From a virus: a stretch of DNA of 37,352 nucleotides. How positions within the stretch are numbered: the stretch's first letter is position 1; each line of letters starts with the position of its first letter. Positions 15,698-24,802 of the stretch are shown in pieces. The position numbers and the translations under genes are program-made. The notes beneath the pieces were generated by a model that had not been told where the DNA came from, ran no database searches, and saw only the letters and a program-made list of their open reading frames with translations. Where the stretch lies: IMG/VR virus record IMGVR_UViG_3300036985_000812, positions 1 to 37,352 of that record, one strand, 5' to 3'.

Positions 15698-16894
15698 ATG
15701 GCTGAAATTGTACAAGGACTCTTCGGGGTCTCTCCAGAGAGCTTGAATGCTCAACGTGAACAGGCTCTACAGGCGCAGGCTTTACAGTATGCTCAACTAG
15801 ATCCTAATCAACAGGCTCAGATGGGCTTCTATCAAGCGGGTAGTCGCCTAGGTACTGGCCTTGCTGGAATGATGGGTGCTCAAGACCCTGAGATGCAGCG
15901 TGTTACTCAGCGCCAACAGATGTTGAAGAATATTAATCCCAATGATCATGAATCTCTTAAACAAGGTATTCAAGCAGCTATGCAGGGGGGTGATTACCAA
16001 CTAGCTTCTACACTTAATACTCAGTATCAGGCGGCTACTAAGGCTGCTCTGGATGCTCGTAAGACAGAGGCTGAAATTAGTACCAAAGTAGGCGAGCGTT
16101 CTACAAATGAGATGAAGAATGCAGCAGCGAGGGCAGATGCTTCAGGAGCAGTACGGGGGACGCCTGAATGGAATGAAGAATATAAAACTATTCTAGAAGA
16201 ACAAACCACTAAAGCAGAGAAAACAATGTCCTATGGGCCTCAAGCTGAAATAGCATCAAAGGCATTCTATGGAAAGTCCTTTAATAGCCTTACTCAGCAG
16301 CAGGCCGCTGTAGTCGACGCTGAACTTGAAAAGCGTGGTATTAAGAAAGCTGAATCAGGTGCTTCCAAGATTAATACTGAATTGAAAATACCCCCAAATA
16401 TTGTAGGGGCTGTTGATTCCTTTGATAAAGCAACTGAAGCCGCTCAGAATACCTTAAAGGGCGCAATAATGGCAAAGCAACTTATCAATGAAGCAGGTGC
16501 TTCTAATAACTCTCAGACATGGGAAGCAGCCAGAACAACTATTGCTAAAGCTGTGGGAGAAAATAAACTATCTAATGAAGACATTAAACGAACAGGTGCT
16601 GATCCTCGGTTGGTTCAAGGTGCTTTAGATTGGGTGAATAAGAAGGTTTCAGGTGTTCCCAATCAAGACATAATGAAACAACTATATGTCTTGGCCTCTG
16701 TATTGGAAAACAGTGCAACACAGCAAATTAATACTAAAGCAGATAGAGCACGGGCTGCTGCTAAAGAGGCGGGGTTTACAGGTGATTCAGATATTTACTT
16801 TCCCCGTGTAGGTAAAGCCTCAGCAGGCAAAGGAACAGATGCTGACAAAGAAGCCCGGTATCAGGCGTGGAAACTAAAACAACAAGGTAACTAA
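15698..16894 (+). CDS. Internal virion / DNA ejection protein 2 (putative)
   Basis: The 398-residue product is helical and rich in Ala and Gln, starting GLFGVSPESLNAQREQALQAQ and containing a hydrophobic GTGLAGMMGAQ stretch near residue 52. The middle (residues about 100-170) looks like coiled coil, and the C-terminal half is more mixed. It lies between two other presumed ejection proteins and is spaced 13 and 2 bases from them. It corresponds by order to the second internal core protein of T7-like phages; direct homology is not claimed. Confidence 0.65.
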   Translation: MAEIVQGLFGVSPESLNAQREQALQAQALQYAQLDPNQQAQMGFYQAGSRLGTGLAGMMGAQDPEMQRVTQRQQMLKNINPNDHESLKQGIQAAMQGGDYQLASTLNTQYQAATKAALDARKTEAEISTKVGERSTNEMKNAAARADASGAVRGTPEWNEEYKTILEEQTTKAEKTMSYGPQAEIASKAFYGKSFNSLTQQQAAVVDAELEKRGIKKAESGASKINTELKIPPNIVGAVDSFDKATEAAQNTLKGAIMAKQLINEAGASNNSQTWEAARTTIAKAVGENKLSNEDIKRTGADPRLVQGALDWVNKKVSGVPNQDIMKQLYVLASVLENSATQQINTKADRARAAAKEAGFTGDSDIYFPRVGKASAGKGTDADKEARYQAWKLKQQGN

Positions 16895-16896
16895 TT

Positions 16897-19440
16897 ATGA
16901 CAGAGCAAGAAGAATTTGAGTTTCGCCTTAGACTTGAGAAAGAACAGGCAAATGCGCCACAGACCCGTGAGCAGAGGATTAGTCAAATCCCTACAGGAGG
17001 CATTTCTGCACCTGCTCAAGGCGAACGTGTAGAGCCTAGAACCCTAACACAGAGTGCTATTGAGGGGGCTATGGCTGTGCCTGTGCTCGGTGCAGGTGCT
17101 CGAGGTCTTCAGCTACTGTCAAAAGGCTCCAAAGCTGCTCCATATGTAGGACAGTTAGCTACTTCTCTCATGCCTGCTTCTGGTAAAGCTTTGTTGGCTG
17201 AAGGAGGCATTGGAGCATTGTCTGGTATAGGTGCTGAAATGGCTGCACAGGCTGCTCCAAAGGAATGGGGGCCATGGGCTGAGATAGGCGGTGGCATGGC
17301 TGGAGGTGCTGGTGGTGCTGCTATTGGTGGTGCTATGCGTAACATTGGAACAGCAGTTACTAATGCTAGGGGTCTATTTAGCTCTACGCAGGACATAGCT
17401 AATCAAGTATCCACCTTAGCAGGGGCTGGAAGGGCTTCAGCACAGGCTATTACTGCTTTGTCTGCTAACCCTAACCTTGCTGGCTCTATCGGACGTGCTG
17501 CTGAGATTGAAGCTAATACAGGTATTAAATTGCCTATGCTTGCTCAGTCTAATGGCGACACTACAATCTCTAGTTTCTTACAAAGCCAGATTGCTCGGGG
17601 TGATAACTCTGTGTTCACGGCTCAGATTAAACAACAGTATGAAGCAGCAGAGAAAGCACTGACAAAAGCACAACGAGGGGTTGCTCCTTCAATGACTGAG
17701 GTGGATGCTTATGTGAAGAAGAAAGCTTTAGAGGTTGCAGCAACTAATGAGAAAGCACTTGCAGAAGGCGTAACTAAAACTCAAGCACGGTTGGAGGGGA
17801 AAGAGCGGATCAATGAGCGTATTGTTCAGCTTACTGATGAACTACAGAAAGCACCCGGACAAGAGAATATAGGTGCTCGTCTGTCCTCTTTGTTAGATGC
17901 TAAGTCTTCTGCTATTCGTTCTGAATTAAGCCCTCAATATACTAAGCTTCTTACTGAGTCTTCAGATGCTGGTATTAAACTACCTGCTGTGGCTGCAAAG
18001 AACCTGAGAGATTATGCCTTAGATGCGCGTAATCAAGACCTATTTGCTGACCATCCTTCTTTGTTGTCAGATATTCGACGTGTTTTTCGCCCCACTGCTG
18101 ATACTACAGGGCTGGTTGCGGGTAAGTATAAGCAACAAGTTCGTGCGGATGAGAGTATGTTTAAAGACTATGAACTTAAAGACATTGACAGTTTAAAGCG
18201 GTCGGTTAATAAAGCAATCCGTGATACACAAGATATAGATAAACTCAGGCGGCTTGGAGAACTTCGTAAACAGGTAGACGGTGCTGTAGATCAAATTGAT
18301 CCTGTATTCGCAGCACCTTATCGTGCTCTAGATAAAGAATATGCCACACGCTTGGGACTTCCCTTCAGTGAACAAGGTGTAATTAATATTGATAGAGCTA
18401 AGTTTGTTGAGAATACTGTACCTGCTCTAACTAAGAATGCAAGTAGTTTGAAACAGGCAATGGCTGTTATTGGCGATGATCCAGCAGGAAAGCAGATAAT
18501 TACAGATGCTTTCTTGTTTGATATTGGAAACAACAAGAGCATTATTAATACTGCTACAGGTGAACTTAATCCTGCACAGCTTCGGAGATACTTAGCGAAG
18601 AATAAAGAGAAGTTTGATCTTGTTCCCGGCTTGCGTGATTCTTTAGAGACAACAGCCTCACGAGTGGATGTACTTCGTGATAACCGTACAGCTATTCTAG
18701 ATGCTGAAAAGAATGCTACCATTGAAAAGATTAGTAACCTGTGGTCACAGTCTTATGAAGCACCTAATGGAATTAAGGGGGTTGTACAGTCTGCTTTGAG
18801 GACACCTGCTGAACTAGATAAATTACTTGCTGTGGCTGGTAAAGATAAGGTTGCTAAGGAAGGTATTAAAAGTGCTATTCTAGAAGATATGCTTGTTGCT
18901 CAAGGGAATCGTTTAGATATACTTAATGAGAATAAAGCAGCTATTGAACGAATCTTTGGAAAACAAGAAACAAAGAATATCACAGATATTGTAGAAGCTT
19001 CTCAGCGACTGAAAGATAATCCATTTAAAATGTCTATTAATATTGGAACTATTAGTAAGACACGCTGGCAGGATTTAACTGGAAGTAAGATTGAAACCAG
19101 TTTAGGTGAGGCACGGAATCAAATCCTGTCAATGCCTAAAGTCTTTATCAACCACTTTGGACGTTACTTTACAGGGCAGGCCAATAAGAATGAAGCTGCC
19201 GAGGTACAGAAGTTTCTATTGAATCCAGCAGCTTTGAAAGATGCAGCAGCTATGATGACAGAGATAAATACACGGGGCTTTACAGAGCGCGCATTGGGGC
19301 TTACTTCTAAGCTAATGAAAAGTAGTGCAAGTTCTTGGCTCTTAGGTGCTACAGTTGGCGGTGGAATTGGTGCTCAAGAGCGTCCACAGGAAGAATATAA
19401 ACCTGCTGATGCTTCTCTGTTAGAAGGGTTCCGACAGTAA
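16897..19440 (+). CDS. Internal virion / DNA ejection protein 3 (putative)
   Basis: This 847-residue protein is the largest of the three Ala-rich proteins at the end of the structural module. After a charged N-terminus it has a strongly hydrophobic, Gly/Ala-rich stretch (about residues 48-150, for example GIGALSGIGAEMAAQAA and GGGMAGGAGGAAIGGAM) that could insert into the host membrane. The remaining 700 residues are charged and mostly helical. I saw no transglycosylase or peptidase motif of the kind in T7 gp16. Position directly before the lysis genes fits the last ejection protein. Confidence 0.65.
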   Translation: MTEQEEFEFRLRLEKEQANAPQTREQRISQIPTGGISAPAQGERVEPRTLTQSAIEGAMAVPVLGAGARGLQLLSKGSKAAPYVGQLATSLMPASGKALLAEGGIGALSGIGAEMAAQAAPKEWGPWAEIGGGMAGGAGGAAIGGAMRNIGTAVTNARGLFSSTQDIANQVSTLAGAGRASAQAITALSANPNLAGSIGRAAEIEANTGIKLPMLAQSNGDTTISSFLQSQIARGDNSVFTAQIKQQYEAAEKALTKAQRGVAPSMTEVDAYVKKKALEVAATNEKALAEGVTKTQARLEGKERINERIVQLTDELQKAPGQENIGARLSSLLDAKSSAIRSELSPQYTKLLTESSDAGIKLPAVAAKNLRDYALDARNQDLFADHPSLLSDIRRVFRPTADTTGLVAGKYKQQVRADESMFKDYELKDIDSLKRSVNKAIRDTQDIDKLRRLGELRKQVDGAVDQIDPVFAAPYRALDKEYATRLGLPFSEQGVINIDRAKFVENTVPALTKNASSLKQAMAVIGDDPAGKQIITDAFLFDIGNNKSIINTATGELNPAQLRRYLAKNKEKFDLVPGLRDSLETTASRVDVLRDNRTAILDAEKNATIEKISNLWSQSYEAPNGIKGVVQSALRTPAELDKLLAVAGKDKVAKEGIKSAILEDMLVAQGNRLDILNENKAAIERIFGKQETKNITDIVEASQRLKDNPFKMSINIGTISKTRWQDLTGSKIETSLGEARNQILSMPKVFINHFGRYFTGQANKNEAAEVQKFLLNPAALKDAAAMMTEINTRGFTERALGLTSKLMKSSASSWLLGATVGGGIGAQERPQEEYKPADASLLEGFRQ

Positions 19441-19441
19441 T

Positions 19442-19825
19442 ATGACACACATCTTTGGCCTTCAAAGTAAAGCTAAGTTAAACACTGTCCACAAGAGCCT
19501 ACAAGACCTCTTCTACGCAGCCATCGGAGAAGCCCCTTATGACTTCTCAATCACCGAAGGCTTGCGTAGCCTAGAGCGTCAGAAGCAACTCTTCAGAGAC
19601 GGTAAGAGCAAGACAATGAACAGCAGGCATCTAACAGGTAATGCTGTGGATGTTTGTATTATCATTGACGGTAAAGCTTCATGGGACTTCGATAAGTATG
19701 TTGAACTGGCTGAGTATATCAAGAAGATTGCTAAGGCAGTCAATGTACCTATTGTCTGGGGAGGGGATTGGCAATCCTTCAGAGACGGGCCACACTATGA
19801 ATTAGACAGAAAGGTATATCCATAA
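19442..19825 (+). CDS. Endolysin, M15-family peptidase (VanY/L-Ala-D-Glu type)
   Basis: The 127-residue enzyme should cleave peptide cross-bridges or stems of peptidoglycan to open the cell. The zinc site is visible: SRHLTGNAVDV gives H63 and D70, and DGPHYEL gives H118, with the usual SITEGLRS segment upstream. It is a single catalytic domain with no wall-binding module and no signal peptide, so it needs the holin beside it. Its stop is shared with the holin start (TAATG). Confidence 0.92.
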   Translation: MTHIFGLQSKAKLNTVHKSLQDLFYAAIGEAPYDFSITEGLRSLERQKQLFRDGKSKTMNSRHLTGNAVDVCIIIDGKASWDFDKYVELAEYIKKIAKAVNVPIVWGGDWQSFRDGPHYELDRKVYP

Positions 19826-20208
19826 TGCTTCCTGACCTGCTTATAGGGTTAGCTTCAAAGGTCTTCGATAAGGTCTTCCCTGACCCTTCTAAGGCTGCTG
19901 AGGCTAAGTTAGAACTGTACAAGCTTCAACAATCCGGCGAACTGGCAGCAATGCTTGCACAGACGGAAACGAATAAGGTTGAAGCAGGTAGCTCCAGCGT
20001 GTTCGTAGCAGGCTGGAGGCCATTCATAGGCTGGGTATGTGGCTTTGCTCTGATGTATCAATATCTGGTACGCCCGATCATCTTAGGCTTCTATCCTGAG
20101 TTGGTCTTCCCCGGATTAGATGATAATCTGTGGCAGCTTCTGCTCGGTATGCTTGGTTTAGGTGGATTGAGAACATTTGAGAAGACTAAGGGTGTAGCCG
20201 CTCAATAG
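19825..20208 (+). CDS. Holin, GTA 3-TM family-like
   Basis: The 127-residue protein has an amphipathic N-terminus (LLIGLASKVFDKVFPDPSKAA), a polar helix, then hydrophobic segments in the C-terminal half (about residues 59-85, WRPFIGWVCGFALMYQYLV, and 104-118, LWQLLLGMLGLGGLR). This order matches the holin family first noted in gene-transfer agents. It would permeabilise the inner membrane and release the endolysin encoded just upstream. It is the last rightward gene and is followed by a terminator. Confidence 0.87.
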   Translation: MLPDLLIGLASKVFDKVFPDPSKAAEAKLELYKLQQSGELAAMLAQTETNKVEAGSSSVFVAGWRPFIGWVCGFALMYQYLVRPIILGFYPELVFPGLDDNLWQLLLGMLGLGGLRTFEKTKGVAAQ

Positions 20209-20218
20209 CACAAACAAG

Positions 20219-20254
20219 AAAGCCTCCAAAGCTGCAAAGCTAAGGAGGCTTTTT
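20219..20254. terminator. Hairpin terminator between convergent gene blocks
   Basis: A 9-bp stem, AAAGCCTCC (20219-20227) with GGAGGCTTT (20244-20252), encloses a loop with a smaller AGC/GCT pairing and is followed by a T run to 20254. On the opposite strand the stem ends in GGCTTTCTTG, a weaker T-rich tail. It probably stops late transcripts and perhaps also the leftward early ones. Confidence 0.85.
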
Positions 20255-20269
20255 AACGTCTATACTTTG

Positions 20270-20425
20270 TTAAGTAAAGATAAACGAGATAGTAACAATA
20301 CCTAAGTGAATGTAGATAACCTCTGTAGGCTCTTCATCTATATTCTCATCTTCATCCATCATGTATACCTTGTCAGATTCTAATCCAACTTTAACGCCTG
20401 CAATAAGTTCATAGTCTACGATCAT
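20270..20425 (-). CDS. Hypothetical 51-residue protein, last leftward gene
   Basis: The small product starts MIVDYELIAGVKVGLES, has an acidic centre (DEDENIDEEPTE) and ends in a hydrophobic beta-like stretch (VIYIHLGIVTISFIFT). It is well supported by an AAGGAG ribosome binding site seven bases before the ATG. Its start follows the stop of the endonuclease VII-like gene with no gap, so that nuclease gene appears inserted between this gene and the ribonucleotide reductase. Function unknown. Confidence 0.7.
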   Translation of the reverse strand: MIVDYELIAGVKVGLESDKVYMMDEDENIDEEPTEVIYIHLGIVTISFIFT

Positions 20426-20866
20426 TTAATTCTCCTTACTTACTTGTATGTAATCAATCATTCTTTGAAGAATAACTACGTTATCTTTTGTATGTCCTAA
20501 TGACACGTTACAAGAATGACATAATATTCCTCTTGCTTTTCCTGTTTCATGGCAGTGGTCAACACATGGTTCATTTAAAGAAAGTGTCCTTGTCTTACGG
20601 GCGTTTACACCCTTAAAAGAAAGCTCCCTACTACAAATAGCACAGCAACCAGCCTGCTTTAAATATAATTGACTGAAACCAAATAGAGTAAGTCCATAAG
20701 AACGTTTTAAATTCTTATTTCTCTCTCTATTTGGCTTATGCTCTGAAGATGAAGAGCAGACATAGCAGGCAACCCTGTTATTTGCACCTCTTCCGTGAAG
20801 AAGAGTAAACCCTTCCCCACAGACTTCACACTCTTTTACCGTGTGGGGCACATACCCCCCGCGCAT
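20426..20866 (-). CDS. HNH endonuclease, recombination endonuclease VII-like
   Basis: The 146-residue product has an N-terminal zinc ribbon (C13, C16, C34, C37), then a CCAIC pair and a C-terminal HNH/endonuclease VII signature, VDHCHETGKARGILCHSCN followed by LGHTKDN. T4 endonuclease VII resolves branched DNA, but many small phage relatives are free-standing homing-type nucleases. Its ATG lies 31 bases inside the end of the reductase gene in another frame. Since this phage already has a T7-type resolvase, a mobile nuclease is the more likely reading. Confidence 0.88.
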   Translation of the reverse strand: MRGGYVPHTVKECEVCGEGFTLLHGRGANNRVACYVCSSSSEHKPNRERNKNLKRSYGLTLFGFSQLYLKQAGCCAICSRELSFKGVNARKTRTLSLNEPCVDHCHETGKARGILCHSCNVSLGHTKDNVVILQRMIDYIQVSKEN

Positions 20867-22803
20867 TCTTCTTCAAGTTCGTCAGAAACGATTGTGTCAT
20901 CTACTTCAAAAGGAACTAATCTAGCCACATATTCATCAAATACCTCCTTTGTGACTACTTCTTGAGGAAGATATAAATATCCTAAATCTTTAGCTGTCTT
21001 CGTAGGGTCATTGCGGAACAAGAACGATACACCAACATAGTTATCCCAATTCAATAACAACCAATCAATAATAGCAGGTACTTCAGAGGCATCATAACTA
21101 ATAGTTGCTGATACATTCTGCTGGCACCATGTTTGCATAAGCATCTTATAACGCTCAAGCTGATCTACAGCAGATTCCAAGTTAACCTCAACACCGTTTA
21201 CTTTATCAAACTGTACAGTGTCCCACGCAACAGGTAGAGTCGCCAGTACAGATTCTTTATCAAATGGATGCTCAAATACACGATAGCCAGCAGCCCTAAG
21301 TTTAGGCACGACCAGATCAAACTTACTAAACACAACATTATTGAAAATGTACTTACCAAGAGGCTTATGAACCCCTTCAGTAGTATCCATAATCTTCGAA
21401 AGAGTACCACTTGGCTTAACCGTAGTGACATTCTTTGGACGAGGCGTATCAAGTTCATCGGCCATTGCATAAGCAGCAGCAACCGCTGTTCGTTGAAGTT
21501 CTGCATAATCATAAGCTTTCAAGTCAGGTCGAGTAGCAATACCCGTTAAGCCAACACCACAAAGGCGAAGGAAGTCATTATTCAAGTGCCATGCCTCTTG
21601 CAAGATACCGTCACGCAAGTTTACACAGGTCTGACGATAGTTTGCACGGGCTGCAATGTGTACTGCACGCCGAAGACCATCTGAATCTCCATGAAACTTA
21701 TTCAAATCAATCTCAGTGAGGTTACAGAAGCTCTTATTACCGAGCAGAATCTCTACACAAGGATTAGAGCCTTTGAACCACGGAGCGCGCTTCGTGGCTG
21801 CTTCAGCATTGATGAATCCTGGCTCAGAGCCACCAGAGTCAACCATTAGCTTAAAGATGTCCTGTAGCTCGTTCAAAGCAGGCTTAGTCTTGAACAACAA
21901 ACTGTTATTAGACTGAGCACGCTGCTCATTAGAGACCCAGAAGTCCTTCTTAGCCACTGCAAACTCTTTCCACTCATCTTCACCATACTCAAACAGAGCA
22001 ATCTCTGCACTACGGCGTGATGACAGGACAGTTCCCATCCAGTTCACCAGATCAAGAATGTTCATACGGGTCAGCAGAGACCCACTACGACGATTCAAGA
22101 GCTTGTGGATGGCTGTATAGGCTTTGGCAAGTGAGGCATCTCCTGAGCTAATCCACCCATATCCTGCAAGCCGTTCCCCTGCTGGACGAATCTCGGAGAA
22201 ATCGAGTACAAGCTTATCGGCAGGGAACTTGTGAGCCACAAGCTTACCAACAGACTTGGCCCATGCTTCAGCAGAGTCACCAACTTTGATTGTCCATACA
22301 CCATTTTTAAATGTCTCCACGTTCTCTTGCATACCACCCTTATCAGTCCGAGTGCTCCGAATAACTTCAAAGTCTGTAATGCGCTTAGAGTACCCTGTAA
22401 GCTGCCCAACAACAGGACGGAAGCCTACTCCACAGCCTTGCAACAAGAGCCACAGAGCGTCTACACAGTCCATCACAGTCTCAATGTTAGTAAAGCTACA
22501 GTTGAACTGTGAAGCCTCACGCTTCTTAGCCACTGATGTACCACCAAGCCACAGAGTGCGACCCGAGGTGAGTACCTTGCGGTCTAGCATGAGCTTACGG
22601 AGTTCAGACAACTCGTTGTGTATAGAGTAAGTCATTGCCTGACCGTTTAGGCCACGTTCCCAGAGCCACGCCTGATGCCCAATCACACGATCTACAGTTT
22701 GCTCCCAAGTCTCAAAGCCTCCTTCTTCAAGTGGACGATTGTATGTGCGGCGAGTAATAACCTGAGCACGAAGGGAGGGTGTATATGTATTAGTTTCGGT
22801 CAT
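20836..22803 (-). CDS. nrdJ: Class II (adenosylcobalamin-dependent) ribonucleoside-triphosphate reductase
   Basis: This monomeric reductase converts ribonucleoside triphosphates to dNTPs using vitamin B12 coenzyme, with or without oxygen. At 655 residues it is somewhat shorter than the Lactobacillus leichmannii enzyme. The catalytic cysteines are visible: C102 in SQFNCSF, C349 in NPCVEI (thiyl radical position, with E351), and C360 in SFCNLTEI. The C349-C360 spacing of 11 equals C408-C419 of the model enzyme. The C-terminal CAGGMC (C647, C652) is the redox pair that is re-reduced after each turnover. The enzyme looks intact although a nuclease gene overlaps its last 31 bases. Use of this class implies a host that makes or imports cobalamin. 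Confidence 0.95.
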   Translation of the reverse strand: MTETNTYTPSLRAQVITRRTYNRPLEEGGFETWEQTVDRVIGHQAWLWERGLNGQAMTYSIHNELSELRKLMLDRKVLTSGRTLWLGGTSVAKKREASQFNCSFTNIETVMDCVDALWLLLQGCGVGFRPVVGQLTGYSKRITDFEVIRSTRTDKGGMQENVETFKNGVWTIKVGDSAEAWAKSVGKLVAHKFPADKLVLDFSEIRPAGERLAGYGWISSGDASLAKAYTAIHKLLNRRSGSLLTRMNILDLVNWMGTVLSSRRSAEIALFEYGEDEWKEFAVAKKDFWVSNEQRAQSNNSLLFKTKPALNELQDIFKLMVDSGGSEPGFINAEAATKRAPWFKGSNPCVEILLGNKSFCNLTEIDLNKFHGDSDGLRRAVHIAARANYRQTCVNLRDGILQEAWHLNNDFLRLCGVGLTGIATRPDLKAYDYAELQRTAVAAAYAMADELDTPRPKNVTTVKPSGTLSKIMDTTEGVHKPLGKYIFNNVVFSKFDLVVPKLRAAGYRVFEHPFDKESVLATLPVAWDTVQFDKVNGVEVNLESAVDQLERYKMLMQTWCQQNVSATISYDASEVPAIIDWLLLNWDNYVGVSFLFRNDPTKTAKDLGYLYLPQEVVTKEVFDEYVARLVPFEVDDTIVSDELEEECAGGMCPTR

Positions 22804-22952
22804 TCAAGTTCTTTCAGTAGTTCTTCATATCTATATTCAATTCGATCAGTAAACATATTCACGATCTCTTCACTATTTATATTTAAAAGCTCAAGAAGTA
22901 ATACTTCATCGAGCCGTTTAAGTTTCTCCAGTACCTCTTCAAAAGGAATCAT
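22800..22952 (-). CDS. Hypothetical 50-residue helical protein upstream of RNR
   Basis: The short, strongly acidic helical protein (IPFEEVLEKLKRLDEVLLLELL, then SEEIVNMFTDRIEYRYEELLKEL) has its stop overlapping the reductase start (ATGA). I chose ATG 22952, preceded by an AGAAG ribosome binding site, over a longer frame from 22985. Its pattern of paired helices could bind another protein. The tight coupling suggests action with the nucleotide enzymes, but no family function is known to me. Confidence 0.7.
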   Translation of the reverse strand: MIPFEEVLEKLKRLDEVLLLELLNINSEEIVNMFTDRIEYRYEELLKELE

Positions 22953-23505
22953 TATACAGTTCTTCTTTTTCTTGTTGACGATCAAACCACAGTTTAAACA
23001 ACAGGCAACACACAGCGTGAGCTAGATGATTATTTCCTGTTTCTTCATCATGTTGTTCCCCTTGCATATATTGAGCCATGTGTCGAAAGGCTGCATCCAT
23101 GTATCGAGCATCAGCATTAGGAACATATTTCCAGTTATCAGGTGCATATTTCTGTGCTCCACTTGTTAGTACTTCAACAACTTCTTCTAAGGCTTCAAAG
23201 GGCAGTAGAGACCATTGAGGTTTATTACTGTCAAACTTTACGCCTAGTTCTTTCTTCGATGCATACTGTTTATCAGATTGTTCTTTATTATATTGCATAG
23301 TAAGCCAGTCAGTCATTTGTTTAAACACATCTTCTTCTTCATTTGTTACTTCCATATCTTCTTCTTCTACTTCCTTAATATAAATACTCCTGTCTATCCA
23401 ATTGCTAAAAGCCGTAGAAGTTTTAGAATCATAGCAAGTTACACAGGGTGATTTAACACTATCCACATCCCTATAAAAGCAGTTGAAACATTCTTTATTG
23501 ACCAT
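22939..23505 (-). CDS. dATP/dGTP diphosphohydrolase-like protein with N-terminal zinc knuckle
   Basis: The 188-residue product joins a zinc knuckle (C6, C9, C21, C24) and an acidic linker to a C-terminal domain with KFDSNKPQWSLLPFEAL, SGAQKYAPDNWK, AAFRHMAQYMQGE and DEETGNNHLAHAVC. I recognise this pattern as the phage dATP/dGTP diphosphohydrolase N-terminal family (PF18909-like). Such all-helical enzymes hydrolyse nucleotides and may trim or redirect the dNTP pool. It lies in the nucleotide cluster beside MazG, ThyX and the reductase. Substrate is inferred from the family name. Confidence 0.78.
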   Translation of the reverse strand: MVNKECFNCFYRDVDSVKSPCVTCYDSKTSTAFSNWIDRSIYIKEVEEEDMEVTNEEEDVFKQMTDWLTMQYNKEQSDKQYASKKELGVKFDSNKPQWSLLPFEALEEVVEVLTSGAQKYAPDNWKYVPNADARYMDAAFRHMAQYMQGEQHDEETGNNHLAHAVCCLLFKLWFDRQQEKEELYNDSF

Positions 23506-24259
23506 ATTTACCTTTCAGATATTCTATACTTAAAAACATTTCATCAAAGTGTCCATCATCGACTTCATTCAAGATTACAAGCCCACGCCAGTGCTTATTA
23601 CTAAGCAAATCCATGTAGTCTTCGTTGTGCTGATAATAACTACCTGCAATTATAGCACAGATGCTCTGCCCGTCTGCTCTTTTACCATAAGCCACTTGCT
23701 TACCTTGCTGGTGCCCTCCCACACAAGACATATGCAGCTTACTGATAATAGCAGCAGGACTAGCAGCAGGACGACCCATAGCGCCAACGGGCCAATAATG
23801 ATTAAAGCCAACACCATTAATAAATACCGGGTGTAGAAAATCATGTACTTCCCAATCCTTTTCATACTCTAAATCCTTTACAGATAATAAACCTTCTAGT
23901 TGAGGATTATTATTAATAGCCCTATTGATACGGTTCTCATGATTACCAAGAGTCAATACCATACGAGGCTTATACACTTTATGCTTACTCTCCTTCTGCA
24001 CCTTCTGCATATCCCGTAGAGGCTTCAGGAGCAACTGCATAGCCTCCTTAACAATTTCTACATCCTTCTTATACCTCAAGCCCTCAAAGTACTTACTTCC
24101 CTTCACATCGTGGGTAGACAGGCTGGGCATATCTGCAAAGTCGCCAATGTTTACAATAACATCCGGCTTGTAGTCACAGATAGCCTGACCTGCCCAATTA
24201 AGATGCTCAAGAGGAACACCTCCTTTCACTTGGCAGTCAGGTATAACTAGAATTCTCAT
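23495..24259 (-). CDS. Calcineurin-like metallophosphoesterase
   Basis: The 254-residue protein has the metal-binding motifs of this superfamily: PD at residue 7-8, VNIGDFADM (D40), TLGNHENR (N106, H107, E108), a NHYWPVG motif at about H154 and CVGGHQQGK (H183). The canonical GDxHD and GHxH boxes are altered (DCQ, GHQQ), so metal ligation may differ. SIO1-like phages also carry a phosphoesterase. Substrates in the superfamily range from phosphoproteins to nucleotides and nucleic-acid ends, and none can be chosen here. Confidence 0.88.
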   Translation of the reverse strand: MRILVIPDCQVKGGVPLEHLNWAGQAICDYKPDVIVNIGDFADMPSLSTHDVKGSKYFEGLRYKKDVEIVKEAMQLLLKPLRDMQKVQKESKHKVYKPRMVLTLGNHENRINRAINNNPQLEGLLSVKDLEYEKDWEVHDFLHPVFINGVGFNHYWPVGAMGRPAASPAAIISKLHMSCVGGHQQGKQVAYGKRADGQSICAIIAGSYYQHNEDYMDLLSNKHWRGLVILNEVDDGHFDEMFLSIEYLKGKYGQ

Positions 24260-24495
24260 AGGCTATCTTCCGGGTTAAATACAGGGCCTGTCCACTCACG
24301 AGAAGCAAACAGTTTAGGTACAGCTACACGTTCTTTGACACCACGATATCCACTGGCTTCTAAGAAGTCAATAAAGGAAGCCATGACTTGTTCCCACCGA
24401 ACATATTCAGGGCCACCTACGATCATTTCTGCTGATTTACCCTCATTGTCTGTAAAGCCAAATGAGTATGTTGAATAGGTTTCATTATCGAACAT
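24256..24495 (-). CDS. Hypothetical 79-residue protein
   Basis: The protein begins FDNETYSTYSFGFTDNEGKS, a short beta-rich start, continues with a helix around GPEYVRWEQVMASFIDFLEASGY and ends in REWTGPVFNPEDSL. I chose ATG 24495 because a perfect GGAGG lies eight bases before it; a longer frame would need TTG 24510. The 4-base ATGA overlap with the phosphoesterase start and the overlap with the MazG stop indicate one translationally coupled operon. Function unknown. Confidence 0.72.
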   Translation of the reverse strand: MFDNETYSTYSFGFTDNEGKSAEMIVGGPEYVRWEQVMASFIDFLEASGYRGVKERVAVPKLFASREWTGPVFNPEDSL

Positions 24496-24802
24496 TTCCT
24501 GATCCTCCAATTACGTTACGTTGTTTACGATCTGTTAGTTTCAAGATATTCTGTTCAGCAATTACTGATAGATCAATATCCATAAACTGAGCAATCTCTG
24601 AGATAAACCACAGTGTATCACCTAGTTCCTTTACCAAGTCCTTACGAAGTGTATTACGGGGTGTGTCGTCTCGTACATATTTAGCATAAGCACTTGCAAC
24701 CTCGCCAGCCTCGCCAGCCAGTCCTGCTACAAGATACTCTAGTCGGTACGCCGTGGGAAGTACAAACTTATCTGCTTGTATCTGATATTCATTAAAGTTC
24801 AT
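24485..24802 (-). CDS. mazG: MazG-like nucleotide pyrophosphohydrolase
   Basis: MazG-type enzymes hydrolyse NTPs or dNTPs, and phage forms have been linked to nucleotide salvage and to lowering (p)ppGpp. The 105-residue single-domain protein shows the family core: GLAGEAGEV (E31, E34) and KELGDTLW (E59, D62), which coordinate magnesium. It ends GGSGNVR, a tail common in phage MazG proteins. It is about half the length of E. coli MazG, as is normal for phage versions. Confidence 0.88.
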   Translation of the reverse strand: MNFNEYQIQADKFVLPTAYRLEYLVAGLAGEAGEVASAYAKYVRDDTPRNTLRKDLVKELGDTLWFISEIAQFMDIDLSVIAEQNILKLTDRKQRNVIGGSGNVR

